Shown one piece after another: positions 1 through 5,914 of a DNA stretch of 5,914 bases. Location of the stretch: NCBI GenBank assembly GCA_003540955.1, contig DPMX01000263.1, forward strand, positions 1-5,914. Direction: 5' to 3'. Both the position numbers and the translations under genes were made by a program. Every line of letters begins with the position of its first letter. Position 1 is the stretch's first letter. Origin of the DNA: Gammaproteobacteria bacterium. Lineage in GTDB: Bacteria > Pseudomonadota > Gammaproteobacteria > Ga0077536. The notes under the pieces were generated by a model. It made no database searches. It saw nothing but the letters and a program-made list of their open reading frames with translations, and had not been told where the DNA came from.

Positions 1-1
1 C

Positions 2-3000
2 CCACGTCTCTTTACCGGCTGGGGTACGTTTGAGTCGGTTATGTCGCCTAACCTTCGGATACCTATGTTCTACCGGGTCCAAAGCAGCGGCGACTATCGC
101 GAACTAACGTCGCAACAACGGCGTGCAGTGCTGGGGTTGCTGGGCAAGGCATTAGGCCAGAAGGCGATGGCGGCGTCCCAGTTCAAGCCTACTTCCGGAG
201 AAGCTGACACCTATCGATTGTTTATTCAGACGACTGATCCCGTCGCCTTTAACCCAGATACAATTGAGGCACTGGAGCAAGACCTTGGCGGTTACCCGCT
301 AAACATTGAAGAAGTCCCAAACGGGTATCTGGTTGATATCAATGTCGGTGGTTTCGATACGAAGCCGACACTTGCTGGCGTCGAGGCGGCAGTTGATAAG
401 CATCTCGCCAATGAGAACGTCAAGATATCTCCAATGGCGTATGCGAGTGACTACATAGAAGATAGTGGTTATGTTGACAGAGATGGCAATTGGGTATCTG
501 TCGAGAGTTATGACAGCTACATAAACGAATTACTGGAGTCATATGACGATGCCGAGAGAAGTGGTGACCGATCCGGAGGAGTGGGAAAAACTAACCGGGG
601 TGCCGTTGCAAGAGTCGGTCGTGATCTCGCCCGTCACGCCGAGGAAGCGGCCAAATTCGCAGCCGAACGAGACGCCAGTTTCCGAGACTGGTCAAACGGA
701 GTCTATGACCGATTAACTCAAGAGCGTCGAAAGGAAGACGCCCAAGCGCGTAGAGAGGCACAACGTAGAACCGCCGAGACCTTCCGCGCGGCTCAAGACC
801 TACAGAAAAGATTTACAACAACGGGCGAGCAAGCATCCGTCTTGGGTGCCCCGGTGCGACCTGTAAACACGCCAGAATTTAAGAATTGGTTTAAGGATAG
901 CAAGATTGTCGATGCCAACGGCAACCCGATGGTTTTGTATCACGGCACACAACAAGATTTTGAAGCGTTTGATTCCCAAGCAAGGCCATTGACAGCGGGT
1001 GGTCAATCGTTACGCGATGCTCTTGAAAGAATGGGGAGCGAAGCTGGATTTTTTTACTTAACCAGTGATCCTTTAACAGCTAATAGCTACGCTAATATAG
1101 ATTCCGAGACCGGCAACGTTACACCGGGTGGTAATGTTATGCCGGTTTACGCCAGCATTCAGAACCCGGTTATATTAGATGGCACTGGTCATAATTTTAT
1201 CAGCATCGAAAACAAACTAAAAATAGCTATCATTAGCGGAAATTATGATGGAGTGGTGATCCAAAATTTTAATGATCACGCAAGGTCTTCTCTATATGGT
1301 CGCCCGGCAAGCACAGTAATCGCCTTTAAACCAACGCAAATTAAATCTGTTTACAATCGAGGAACATACGATCCTCAAGATGCTCGCATTCAAGCATCCG
1401 CTCTTTACAATCCCATCTTTGCTGCGAACACACAGCCGCGCGGCGTTCGTGAATACTTATCTACAAACCGGTTTCTGAAACCGTTTGCACTATGGACGGA
1501 TTCTGGTCGCAAAGAATTTGTCCGCCAGTTCGTCAACGGCTTTGACCCCATCGCTAATCTCGAACTCCGCGTTAATAGCGGCAAGCTCCGAGATGCAACA
1601 CGGTCTGCTTTCAAAATGGCGGAACTGTCGCTGCAACTGACCGGTCGCACCGAGGGCATGCTGATGAGTGGCCCTCCGGTATTCGATCCTCAAACCGGCG
1701 AGGTGCGCAGCGACACATCGATTGGCGGCATCCAAGATATTTTCGAGCCGATTGGCAGTGGCGATAAGTATTTAAGATTTTCTGATTACGCCTATGCCCG
1801 CCGGGCCGAGGAGTTAATTAACGATCCCAATACGAAGCAAGACGTTAGGGACAACTTGGAAGCGTCATTCCCGGCAGCACAGAGACAAGCGGCTCTGGCA
1901 CTGGGGAACCCAGAGTTCGATAGCGTTATCGCTAAATACAAACAGTTTAACGATACGTTGCTTCAATACCTTGTAGACACCGGACTTATTTCCGAGGCGC
2001 AGCGTGATGCGATGTCGCGCACCTCGATGTATGTGCCGTTCTACAAACTCGCTGACGAAGATTCCAAAGACCTCAAGAATGCCGATGTTCTTGGTCCGCA
2101 TCTGCGCTCCGGGTTAAGCGATCCCGATGCTGGGCTGAAGACGCTCACCGGTAAGGGCGGTCAGATAGGCGACCTATATACAAACGTCATTCAAAACGCG
2201 CAGACCTTCCTTGGCGCGGGCCTTCGTAACGAAGCCATGCGGCGGACCATCGATCTGATGGGCGAGGCGGGGATTGGGGCAGAAAGCAGGACGAAAACTC
2301 GCACTACCGTTACATACAAGGCGGGCGGTGACGACAAGCACTTCGATATCTTTGCGCCCGATGCACAAGGCAACATCGATCCGGATGCAGCGCCCCTCTT
2401 AGCGGCACTTAGCTCGTTCTCTCGCCCTAAAACCGAGGGCATCATGCGGTTGATGGAGAACATAGCGAACGTTTTCCGCACCGGTATTACGCTGGCACCG
2501 GGCTTCATGTTAGCGAACTTCATTCGTGGCGATCTCGCTGGCTGGGTATCGGCGGACGGCAACATACGACCGATGGTCGATAGCGCGATTGGCTTAAAGA
2601 ACGTTCTCAGAAACGAACAGTCAACAGTCGAACTAAAAGAGATAAGTGGTGTGGGCGGTTATGCCTTTGGCGGAAGGCCGCAAGAATTTTCGAACAAGCT
2701 GAAACGCCGGTTGCGTCGAGATGAGGACATCGTCGGCGTCACCATGCGGCTGACCGATGTAATCGGAAACCTTTTCGACAAGGCGACGTTCGTTGGCGAG
2801 GCAACGGAGCTTGCAACGAGGGAAGCTATTTACCGCCGCTTGCGGGAGAGCGGCGTGTCGAACATGGAAGCGGCTTACCAAGGGCTGGCGCTAATCAACT
2901 ACGGTCGAAAGGGTAGTCAAGACCCCGGTGCAGCTTGGGCGCTAGGGCAGATACTGCCCCTCGTTCCATTCTTGAATGCTCGCATTCAAGGCTTGTATCG

Positions 3001-4000
3001 AACGGGTTCTGCTTTGTCTGGAAAGGAAGCGAACGCCAAGGCAACAGCCCTTAAAGGTCTGGCGCTCATGGGGGCGACGACTGCGCTATATGCTCTGTCG
3101 TCAAGCGACGAGCGTTGGGATGAAGAACCAATTGAGCGTCGGTTAAATTACTACATCATTTACGCGGGCGACAAAAAGATTCTGATCCCGAAGCCATTCG
3201 AGATTGGAGCGATCTTCTCAACGTTGCCCGAGTTTTTGCTCGACACAATACGAGGCAACACCAGCCTTAAAGATGCGCAGAAAGCTGCGACTCTAACCTT
3301 TTTAAATACCTTTGCCTTTAACCCGGTTCCGCAGGCGGCGTTACCTCTTTTGGAAGTTATTTCGAATTATGACGCTTTCTCTGACCGTGCCTTGGAAACA
3401 CCTTCCGTACAGAGGGTCATGCCCGGTGACCGTGCGTATGCGACGACAAGCGCGACGGCAATGGCGGCTGGCGACCTTACGAATATCTCGCCTATCAAAA
3501 TGGAGCATCTTGTTAACGGCTACCTTGGCAGTCTGGGTAGCCTCGCTTTGGCGGGGATTGATTCAGTTCTGTCGCTCGCCGGGGCTGTCCCGAAACAGCC
3601 AGCCGGGCTATTTGGCAATGAACCGGCGGACGCAGCCTCTTTCCTTCTGGGACTAACGCGATTCGTAAAAGAATCTCCGGACCCAGCCAATCGCTGGGTT
3701 GGCGAGTTCTATGAACTCAAGCGAGAGGTCGATGAAATCTACAACTCCATGCAAGACCTCCGCAAAAACGGTGAGATCGAAGCTGCGATGGAGTTATACG
3801 AAAACAACCGAGGGAAGCTGCGTTGGCGAGACAGCCTAATGAAAATGCAACGGAATATGAGCGAGTTAAACAGAAATATCCGAAGCACGAAAAGAAGCAG
3901 CGATATGTCGGCAGACGAAAAAAGAGAGCGCCTAAACCGGTTTGTGAATATGCGCAACAATCTCGCCCGACAAACGGAAAGAATCCTAGAGGGAATGTAA
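2..4000 (+). CDS. Large phage polyvalent protein with ART-like and LPD38-like domains (5' partial)
   Basis: Residues are numbered from the ATG at 41, giving 1319 aa. The order is: an unrecognised region (1-180); a charged helical linker (about 185-262); an ADP-ribosyltransferase-like domain (about 277-450) with YHGT at 300-303 and TQIKS at 432-436; a helical region (about 465-790) with YVPFYK at 664-669; an LPD38-like region (about 795-1185); and a C-terminal coiled coil (about 1222-1319). Polyvalent proteins are giant phage or conjugative-element proteins that combine effector domains and are thought to enter the host with the DNA. The function here is inferred from that family, as either an ejected virion protein or an effector carrier. 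The frame is open for 13 codons before ATG 41, and only a weak GAG precedes that ATG, whereas both downstream genes have strong Shine-Dalgarno sequences. I therefore treat the gene as truncated by the window edge. A start at 41 remains possible. The stop is TAA at 3998-4000. Confidence 0.9.
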   Translation, partial: PRLFTGWGTFESVMSPNLRIPMFYRVQSSGDYRELTSQQRRAVLGLLGKALGQKAMAASQFKPTSGEADTYRLFIQTTDPVAFNPDTIEALEQDLGGYPLNIEEVPNGYLVDINVGGFDTKPTLAGVEAAVDKHLANENVKISPMAYASDYIEDSGYVDRDGNWVSVESYDSYINELLESYDDAERSGDRSGGVGKTNRGAVARVGRDLARHAEEAAKFAAERDASFRDWSNGVYDRLTQERRKEDAQARREAQRRTAETFRAAQDLQKRFTTTGEQASVLGAPVRPVNTPEFKNWFKDSKIVDANGNPMVLYHGTQQDFEAFDSQARPLTAGGQSLRDALERMGSEAGFFYLTSDPLTANSYANIDSETGNVTPGGNVMPVYASIQNPVILDGTGHNFISIENKLKIAIISGNYDGVVIQNFNDHARSSLYGRPASTVIAFKPTQIKSVYNRGTYDPQDARIQASALYNPIFAANTQPRGVREYLSTNRFLKPFALWTDSGRKEFVRQFVNGFDPIANLELRVNSGKLRDATRSAFKMAELSLQLTGRTEGMLMSGPPVFDPQTGEVRSDTSIGGIQDIFEPIGSGDKYLRFSDYAYARRAEELINDPNTKQDVRDNLEASFPAAQRQAALALGNPEFDSVIAKYKQFNDTLLQYLVDTGLISEAQRDAMSRTSMYVPFYKLADEDSKDLKNADVLGPHLRSGLSDPDAGLKTLTGKGGQIGDLYTNVIQNAQTFLGAGLRNEAMRRTIDLMGEAGIGAESRTKTRTTVTYKAGGDDKHFDIFAPDAQGNIDPDAAPLLAALSSFSRPKTEGIMRLMENIANVFRTGITLAPGFMLANFIRGDLAGWVSADGNIRPMVDSAIGLKNVLRNEQSTVELKEISGVGGYAFGGRPQEFSNKLKRRLRRDEDIVGVTMRLTDVIGNLFDKATFVGEATELATREAIYRRLRESGVSNMEAAYQGLALINYGRKGSQDPGAAWALGQILPLVPFLNARIQGLYRTGSALSGKEANAKATALKGLALMGATTALYALSSSDERWDEEPIERRLNYYIIYAGDKKILIPKPFEIGAIFSTLPEFLLDTIRGNTSLKDAQKAATLTFLNTFAFNPVPQAALPLLEVISNYDAFSDRALETPSVQRVMPGDRAYATTSATAMAAGDLTNISPIKMEHLVNGYLGSLGSLALAGIDSVLSLAGAVPKQPAGLFGNEPADAASFLLGLTRFVKESPDPANRWVGEFYELKREVDEIYNSMQDLRKNGEIEAAMELYENNRGKLRWRDSLMKMQRNMSELNRNIRSTKRSSDMSADEKRERLNRFVNMRNNLARQTERILEGM
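869..1390 (+). other. Domain: ADP-ribosyltransferase-like (ART-PolyVal type)
   Basis: This is about 174 residues within the large protein. It opens with TPEFKNWF, then a D-x-x-G-x-P-M-V-L-Y-H-G-T strand (residues 291-303), which is the first NAD-binding motif of this ART clade. A second motif, GFFYLTSDPLTANSYA (336-351), matches the usual 'GfYFTddpe-A--YA' segment. YDGVVI and then VIAFKPTQIKSVYNRGTYD (about 426-444) close the fold; Q433 sits where the third catalytic-position residue is expected. ARTs transfer ADP-ribose from NAD+ to a target, and nothing here identifies the target. All three signature segments are intact, so the domain is plausibly active. The assignment is by motif recognition, not a profile search. 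Confidence 0.8.
2423..3595 (+). other. Domain: LPD38-like region (large polyvalent protein-associated)
   Basis: Residues about 795-1185 of the large protein carry the pattern I associate with LPD38. This is LAPGFMLANFIRG (818-830), then INYGRKG (952-958), PFLNARIQG (976-984), and IPKPFEIGAIF (1049-1059), followed by a proline-rich 'P-x-x-LPLLEVISNYDAFSDR' type segment. The biochemical role of LPD38 is unknown. Hydrophobic stretches near 816-828, 1005-1020 and 1161-1184 could be membrane-active or buried helices. The region usually lies toward the C-terminus of very large phage proteins, as it does here. Confidence 0.72.
3988..3994 (+). promoter_or_regulatory. Ribosome binding site of the holin gene
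   Basis: AGAGGGA lies 7 bases before ATG 4002 and inside the last codons of the large gene, whose stop codon is at 3998-4000. The site fixes the holin start and implies translational coupling: ribosomes finishing the large gene would uncover or re-initiate at the holin start two bases after the stop. Confidence 0.75.
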
Positions 4001-4001
4001 C

Positions 4002-4418
4002 ATGCTTGCAGTCTTAGGTCCGATATTGGGTAAGCTTGGTGGTGAGCTTATCGACAACCTCTTCGAAACAGAAGAGGAAAAGGCTAAAGCCAAAGCGCAA
4101 CTCGTTAGTCTCGACTTAAAGAAGTACGAGATTCAAATGAGTGCGATTGTTGCAGAGGCAAAGAGTACAGATAAATGGACGAGTCGCGCTCGTCCATCCT
4201 TCTTATATGTGTTTTATCTCATGATCGTAATGTGTTTTGCTGGTGGAATAATTGGCATCTGGTTTCCGAATGAAGTTGCGCTCGCTGCAACAAACATAAA
4301 AGACCTTTTAGCCGCTATTCCCGAAAGCATTGTGACTTTATTCGGCGCGGGATATTTAGGTTATTGCGGTAGTAGATCGTGGGACAAACGGAATCTCATA
4401 AAGGCTTCCGAAAAGTAA
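4002..4418 (+). CDS. Phage holin, GTA 3TM-holin-like
   Basis: This 138-aa protein is predicted to be an inner-membrane holin, which forms lesions that let lysis proteins reach the peptidoglycan and release virions. The N-terminus (GPILGKLGGELIDNLF, residues 6-21) looks like an amphipathic or membrane-associating helix. It is followed by a charged Glu/Lys-rich helix (22-54). The junction W-T-S-R-A-R-P (59-65) just before a hydrophobic helix is the hallmark I recognise for 3TM-type GTA holins. Strong membrane segments are about 67-88 and 106-123, and a basic tail (SWDKRNLIKASEK) follows. Length and layout are normal for the family. The start is chosen by the strong Shine-Dalgarno sequence at 3988-3994. 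No endolysin or spanin lies next to it in this window. The next in-frame Met is at residue 46, so a lambda-like dual start is unlikely. A small membrane protein of another role is the main alternative. Confidence 0.82.
   Translation: MLAVLGPILGKLGGELIDNLFETEEEKAKAKAQLVSLDLKKYEIQMSAIVAEAKSTDKWTSRARPSFLYVFYLMIVMCFAGGIIGIWFPNEVALAATNIKDLLAAIPESIVTLFGAGYLGYCGSRSWDKRNLIKASEK
4029..4052 (+). repeat. Short stem-loop early in the holin gene
   Basis: GGTAAGCT and AGCTTATC can pair over 8 positions (one is a G-U wobble) around an 8-base loop, TGGTGGTG. It begins 27 bases after the A of the start codon, close enough to affect initiation if it forms in the mRNA. It may be chance, and no function is shown. 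Confidence 0.3.
4175..4197 (+). repeat. Perfect 9-bp inverted repeat inside the holin gene
   Basis: ATGGACGAG (4175-4183) and CTCGTCCAT (4189-4197) are exact reverse complements around a 5-base loop, TCGCG. They span the codons for the conserved W-T-S-R-A-R-P segment just before the first strong membrane helix. No T-run follows, so this is not a canonical rho-independent terminator. It could act as an mRNA structure or be a by-product of the codons used. Confidence 0.55.
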
Positions 4419-4437
4419 AACAAGTTTGGGCGATAAT

Positions 4438-4443
4438 AAGGAA
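4438..4443 (+). promoter_or_regulatory. Ribosome binding site of the tail fibre gene
   Basis: AAGGAA sits 6 bases before ATG 4450, within the 31-base gap after the holin stop (4419-4449), and it decides the fibre start. The gap is otherwise A-rich and holds no convincing promoter or terminator, so the fibre is probably read from the same late transcript as the holin. Confidence 0.85.
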
Positions 4444-4449
4444 TAACAA

Positions 4450-5914
4450 ATGCCTAGCACATACGTTAATAATCTTCGCCTCACCGAGATGGCGACGGGT
4501 GAAGAGACGAATAATTGGGGCAACGTTACAAACACCAACCTCGAACTTGTCGGTGAGGCGTTGGGCTATGGCACCGAGAACCTCGCGTCGGATGCAAATG
4601 CCACGATTACGATTGCTGATGGTGCGGCTGACGCAGCCCGATCTTTCTATCTCCGGATAACATCGACCACGCTGACCGCTACACGGACGGTCACGCTCGC
4701 GCCTAACACGGTCAGTAAGGTCTGGATGATCGAGAACGCCACGACCGGCGGGCAATCTATAACAATTAAACAAGGCACCGGAGCTACGGTAACCATTGCT
4801 AACGGTAAAACGGTTGTCGTTTACACTGATGGTGCTGGCGCTGGTGCAAAAGTTGTTGATGCCAATGCGACTCTGCAAGTCGGCACGCTAGACGTTACCG
4901 GTGATGTGACATTTCACGGCGACACAGCGGGCAGAGATGTGACATGGGACGCAAGCGACAACGCGCTGGAGTTTGCCGATCTCGCAAAGCTTAAATTTGG
5001 AACTGACGGAGATATGGAATTATACCATGACTCCGGAAACTCGATAATTGCTGACAGCGGAACAGGGGTCTTAGCTCTCCGTAGCAACGGAACCGGCGTT
5101 TATATCCAAAAATCAGACGGTACTTCGCTGGCGGATTTCGTCACCGATGGCGCGGTTAATCTCTACCACAACGGAGTTAAGAAATTAGAAAGTAACGCCT
5201 CTGGCGTGAATGTCAGCGCCAACGAAATAAAAGTTGGGGATAACGCAGCCGCTGGGGGGGCATACGACTCCGTCCTGCACCTTTTGGGGGATGCGTCCAG
5301 CGGTTTTAAGATTGGCGTCGATAGCGGAAACACCTTACTCACAATCGACCGCGAGCTTAGTGGCTGGCAAAACAACCAATTGGTGATGAAGCGTGATACC
5401 GGTAACGTCGGCATCAACGTCGCGGCCCCCGGCGAACGGCTGGCAGTGGGCGGCAACATTACAGCTACCGGCAACATCACTTCCACCGGTAATCAAATAA
5501 AGGTCGGCGATAACAACGCTGGTGGCGGCTCCTACGATTCTGTGTTGTGGCTGCTAGGCGATTCTTCGTCCGGATTCCGCCTATCGACCAACGCTGCAAA
5601 CACCGCCTTTAATCTTGAAAGAGAGTACAGCGGCTGGCAAGGCGGTCTGACGATGACCCGCGCCACAGGCAATGTCGGAATTGGTACTTCGGCACCCGGC
5701 ACAGAACTTGAAATTGCCGGTGATTATCAACCGCTTACAGTTAATTCCACTACCGGCCACGGTGCAAAAATTATTCTTGAAGATAACGGCACAACGAGAG
5801 GTTATCTCGGTGGCACATCATCCCTGCCGGTATCATTTTACAACGCGAGCGCCTCGCAGATCGGCGGGTTTAATTCAACCGGTGGCTTAGTCTTAGATTC
5901 AGACGGCACGCTTA
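4450..5914 (+). CDS. Phage tail fibre protein, marine type (3' partial)
   Basis: There are 488 codons without a stop and the gene runs off the window. The predicted role is an extracellular receptor-binding fibre, probably trimeric. Residues 1-137 form an N-terminal domain containing NNWGNVTNTNLELVG (25-39), like the 'WGTTTNTNL' start of many marine phage fibres, which probably attaches to the virion. Residues about 142-255 form a beta-rich module (GDVTF...DVTWDASDNALEF, KFGTDGDMELYHDS at 182-195, LYHNGVKKLES at 238-248) familiar from marine phage metagenomes. Residues 258-424 are a two-copy repeat ending in GNVGIN and GNVGIG motifs, and a further Gly/Ser/Thr-rich beta region follows to the edge. 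The composition is rich in Gly, Asn, Thr, Ser and Ala, with almost no Cys, as expected for a fibre shaft. The receptor-binding tip, and any C-terminal chaperone such as peptidase S74, would lie beyond the window. The start is set by AAGGAA at 4438. Confidence 0.88.
   Translation, partial: MPSTYVNNLRLTEMATGEETNNWGNVTNTNLELVGEALGYGTENLASDANATITIADGAADAARSFYLRITSTTLTATRTVTLAPNTVSKVWMIENATTGGQSITIKQGTGATVTIANGKTVVVYTDGAGAGAKVVDANATLQVGTLDVTGDVTFHGDTAGRDVTWDASDNALEFADLAKLKFGTDGDMELYHDSGNSIIADSGTGVLALRSNGTGVYIQKSDGTSLADFVTDGAVNLYHNGVKKLESNASGVNVSANEIKVGDNAAAGGAYDSVLHLLGDASSGFKIGVDSGNTLLTIDRELSGWQNNQLVMKRDTGNVGINVAAPGERLAVGGNITATGNITSTGNQIKVGDNNAGGGSYDSVLWLLGDSSSGFRLSTNAANTAFNLEREYSGWQGGLTMTRATGNVGIGTSAPGTELEIAGDYQPLTVNSTTGHGAKIILEDNGTTRGYLGGTSSLPVSFYNASASQIGGFNSTGGLVLDSDGTL
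5221..5490 (+). repeat. Tail fibre tandem repeat, copy 1 (90 codons)
   Basis: Residues 258-347 of the fibre. The copy opens with NEIKVGDNAAAGGAYDS, carries LLGDASSGF and ELSGWQ in the middle, and reaches GNVGIN...APG before a short linker, NITATGNITSTG. The next copy starts exactly 270 bases later in the same frame. Confidence 0.85.
5491..5721 (+). repeat. Tail fibre tandem repeat, copy 2 (77 codons)
   Basis: Residues 348-424 of the fibre (NQIKVGDNNAGGGSYDS ... LLGDSSSGF ... EYSGWQ ... GNVGIG ... APG ... LEIAG). My hand alignment to copy 1 gives about 45 identities in 77 positions with one single-residue gap. The DNA differs at many third codon positions, so the duplication is old and maintained at the protein level. 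Confidence 0.85.

Noticed and set aside
1..33. C-terminal end of an upstream gene in another frame (TGA at 31-33)
   Set aside because: Ten codons are too few to support a gene. It is kept only as an alternative reading of the left edge.
1465..1483. AAACCGGTTT palindrome and 6-bp stem with a 3-base loop
   Set aside because: It is short, lies inside the coding region with no T-run, and such sites are expected by chance.
2191..2565. 124-codon minus-strand open frame within the giant gene
   Set aside because: It overlaps the conserved coding region fully, has a low-complexity Ser/Pro/Arg-rich product and no domain.
3312..3656. 114-codon + strand frame inside the LPD38 region
   Set aside because: It is out of frame with the conserved protein, with an Arg/Trp-rich product typical of a shadow.
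4432..4437. GATAAT as a -10 promoter element before the fibre
   Set aside because: There is no -35 partner at proper spacing, and transcription would start in or beyond the Shine-Dalgarno sequence.
4379..4660. 93-codon + strand frame bridging holin and fibre
   Set aside because: It overlaps both real genes out of frame, and its product is Arg-rich without motifs. The AAGGAA site serves ATG 4450.
4396..4878. 160-codon minus-strand open frame opposite the fibre start and holin end
   Set aside because: It is antisense to two well-supported genes, has no recognisable protein and shows an odd Arg/Cys-rich composition. It is explained as a shadow.
4903..4945. 10-base direct repeat GATGTGACAT, two copies 33 bases apart
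   Set aside because: Both copies are in frame and encode Asp-Val-Thr within the fibre's beta module. Coding similarity explains it, not a recombination or regulatory site.
5254..5260. Run of seven G as a possible frameshift or sequencing error in the fibre
   Set aside because: The frame stays open and the residues on both sides align with repeat copy 2 (AGGAYDS versus GGGSYDS), so no shift is needed.

Overview
This window looks like the late structural/lysis region of a tailed bacteriophage (or a prophage), probably from an uncultured marine phage. Three genes lie head to tail on the + strand and fill almost all 5.9 kb. The phage assignment rests on three family recognitions made by eye: a very large 'polyvalent'-type protein with an ADP-ribosyltransferase-like domain and an LPD38-like C-terminal region; a small holin of the type named after the gene-transfer-agent '3TM' holins; and a tail fibre with sequence modules typical of marine phage metagenomes (an N-terminal WG-x-x-TNTNL motif, YHDS/YHNG modules and GNVGIG-type modules). 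A marine alphaproteobacterial host is plausible because these holin and fibre types are common there. It is an inference, as no host gene is present.

Layout. Positions 2-4000 hold the large protein, open at the left edge and therefore probably missing its N-terminus. In order it shows an unrecognised N-terminal region, a charged helical linker, an ART-like domain, a helical middle region with a YVPFYK motif, an LPD38-like region with several hydrophobic segments, and a C-terminal coiled coil. Positions 4002-4418 hold the holin, whose Shine-Dalgarno sequence lies inside the last codons of the large gene. A 31-base gap carrying a strong AAGGAA Shine-Dalgarno sequence precedes the tail fibre, which starts at 4450 and is still open at the right edge after 488 codons.

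How the genes fit together. The order is giant multidomain protein, holin, tail fibre, with almost no spacing, so this is probably one late transcription unit. In T7-like podoviruses the giant internal-core (ejected) protein is encoded just before the tail fibre, with a holin nearby. By position, the large protein could therefore be an ejected virion protein that carries an ADP-ribosyltransferase effector into the host. That is the most interesting hypothesis here, and it is an inference from gene order and domain content.

No tRNA, rRNA, CRISPR array, insertion sequence, integrase, attachment site or convincing promoter or rho-independent terminator was found. No stretch over 31 bases lacks a gene on the + strand, and the minus-strand reading frames look like shadows.
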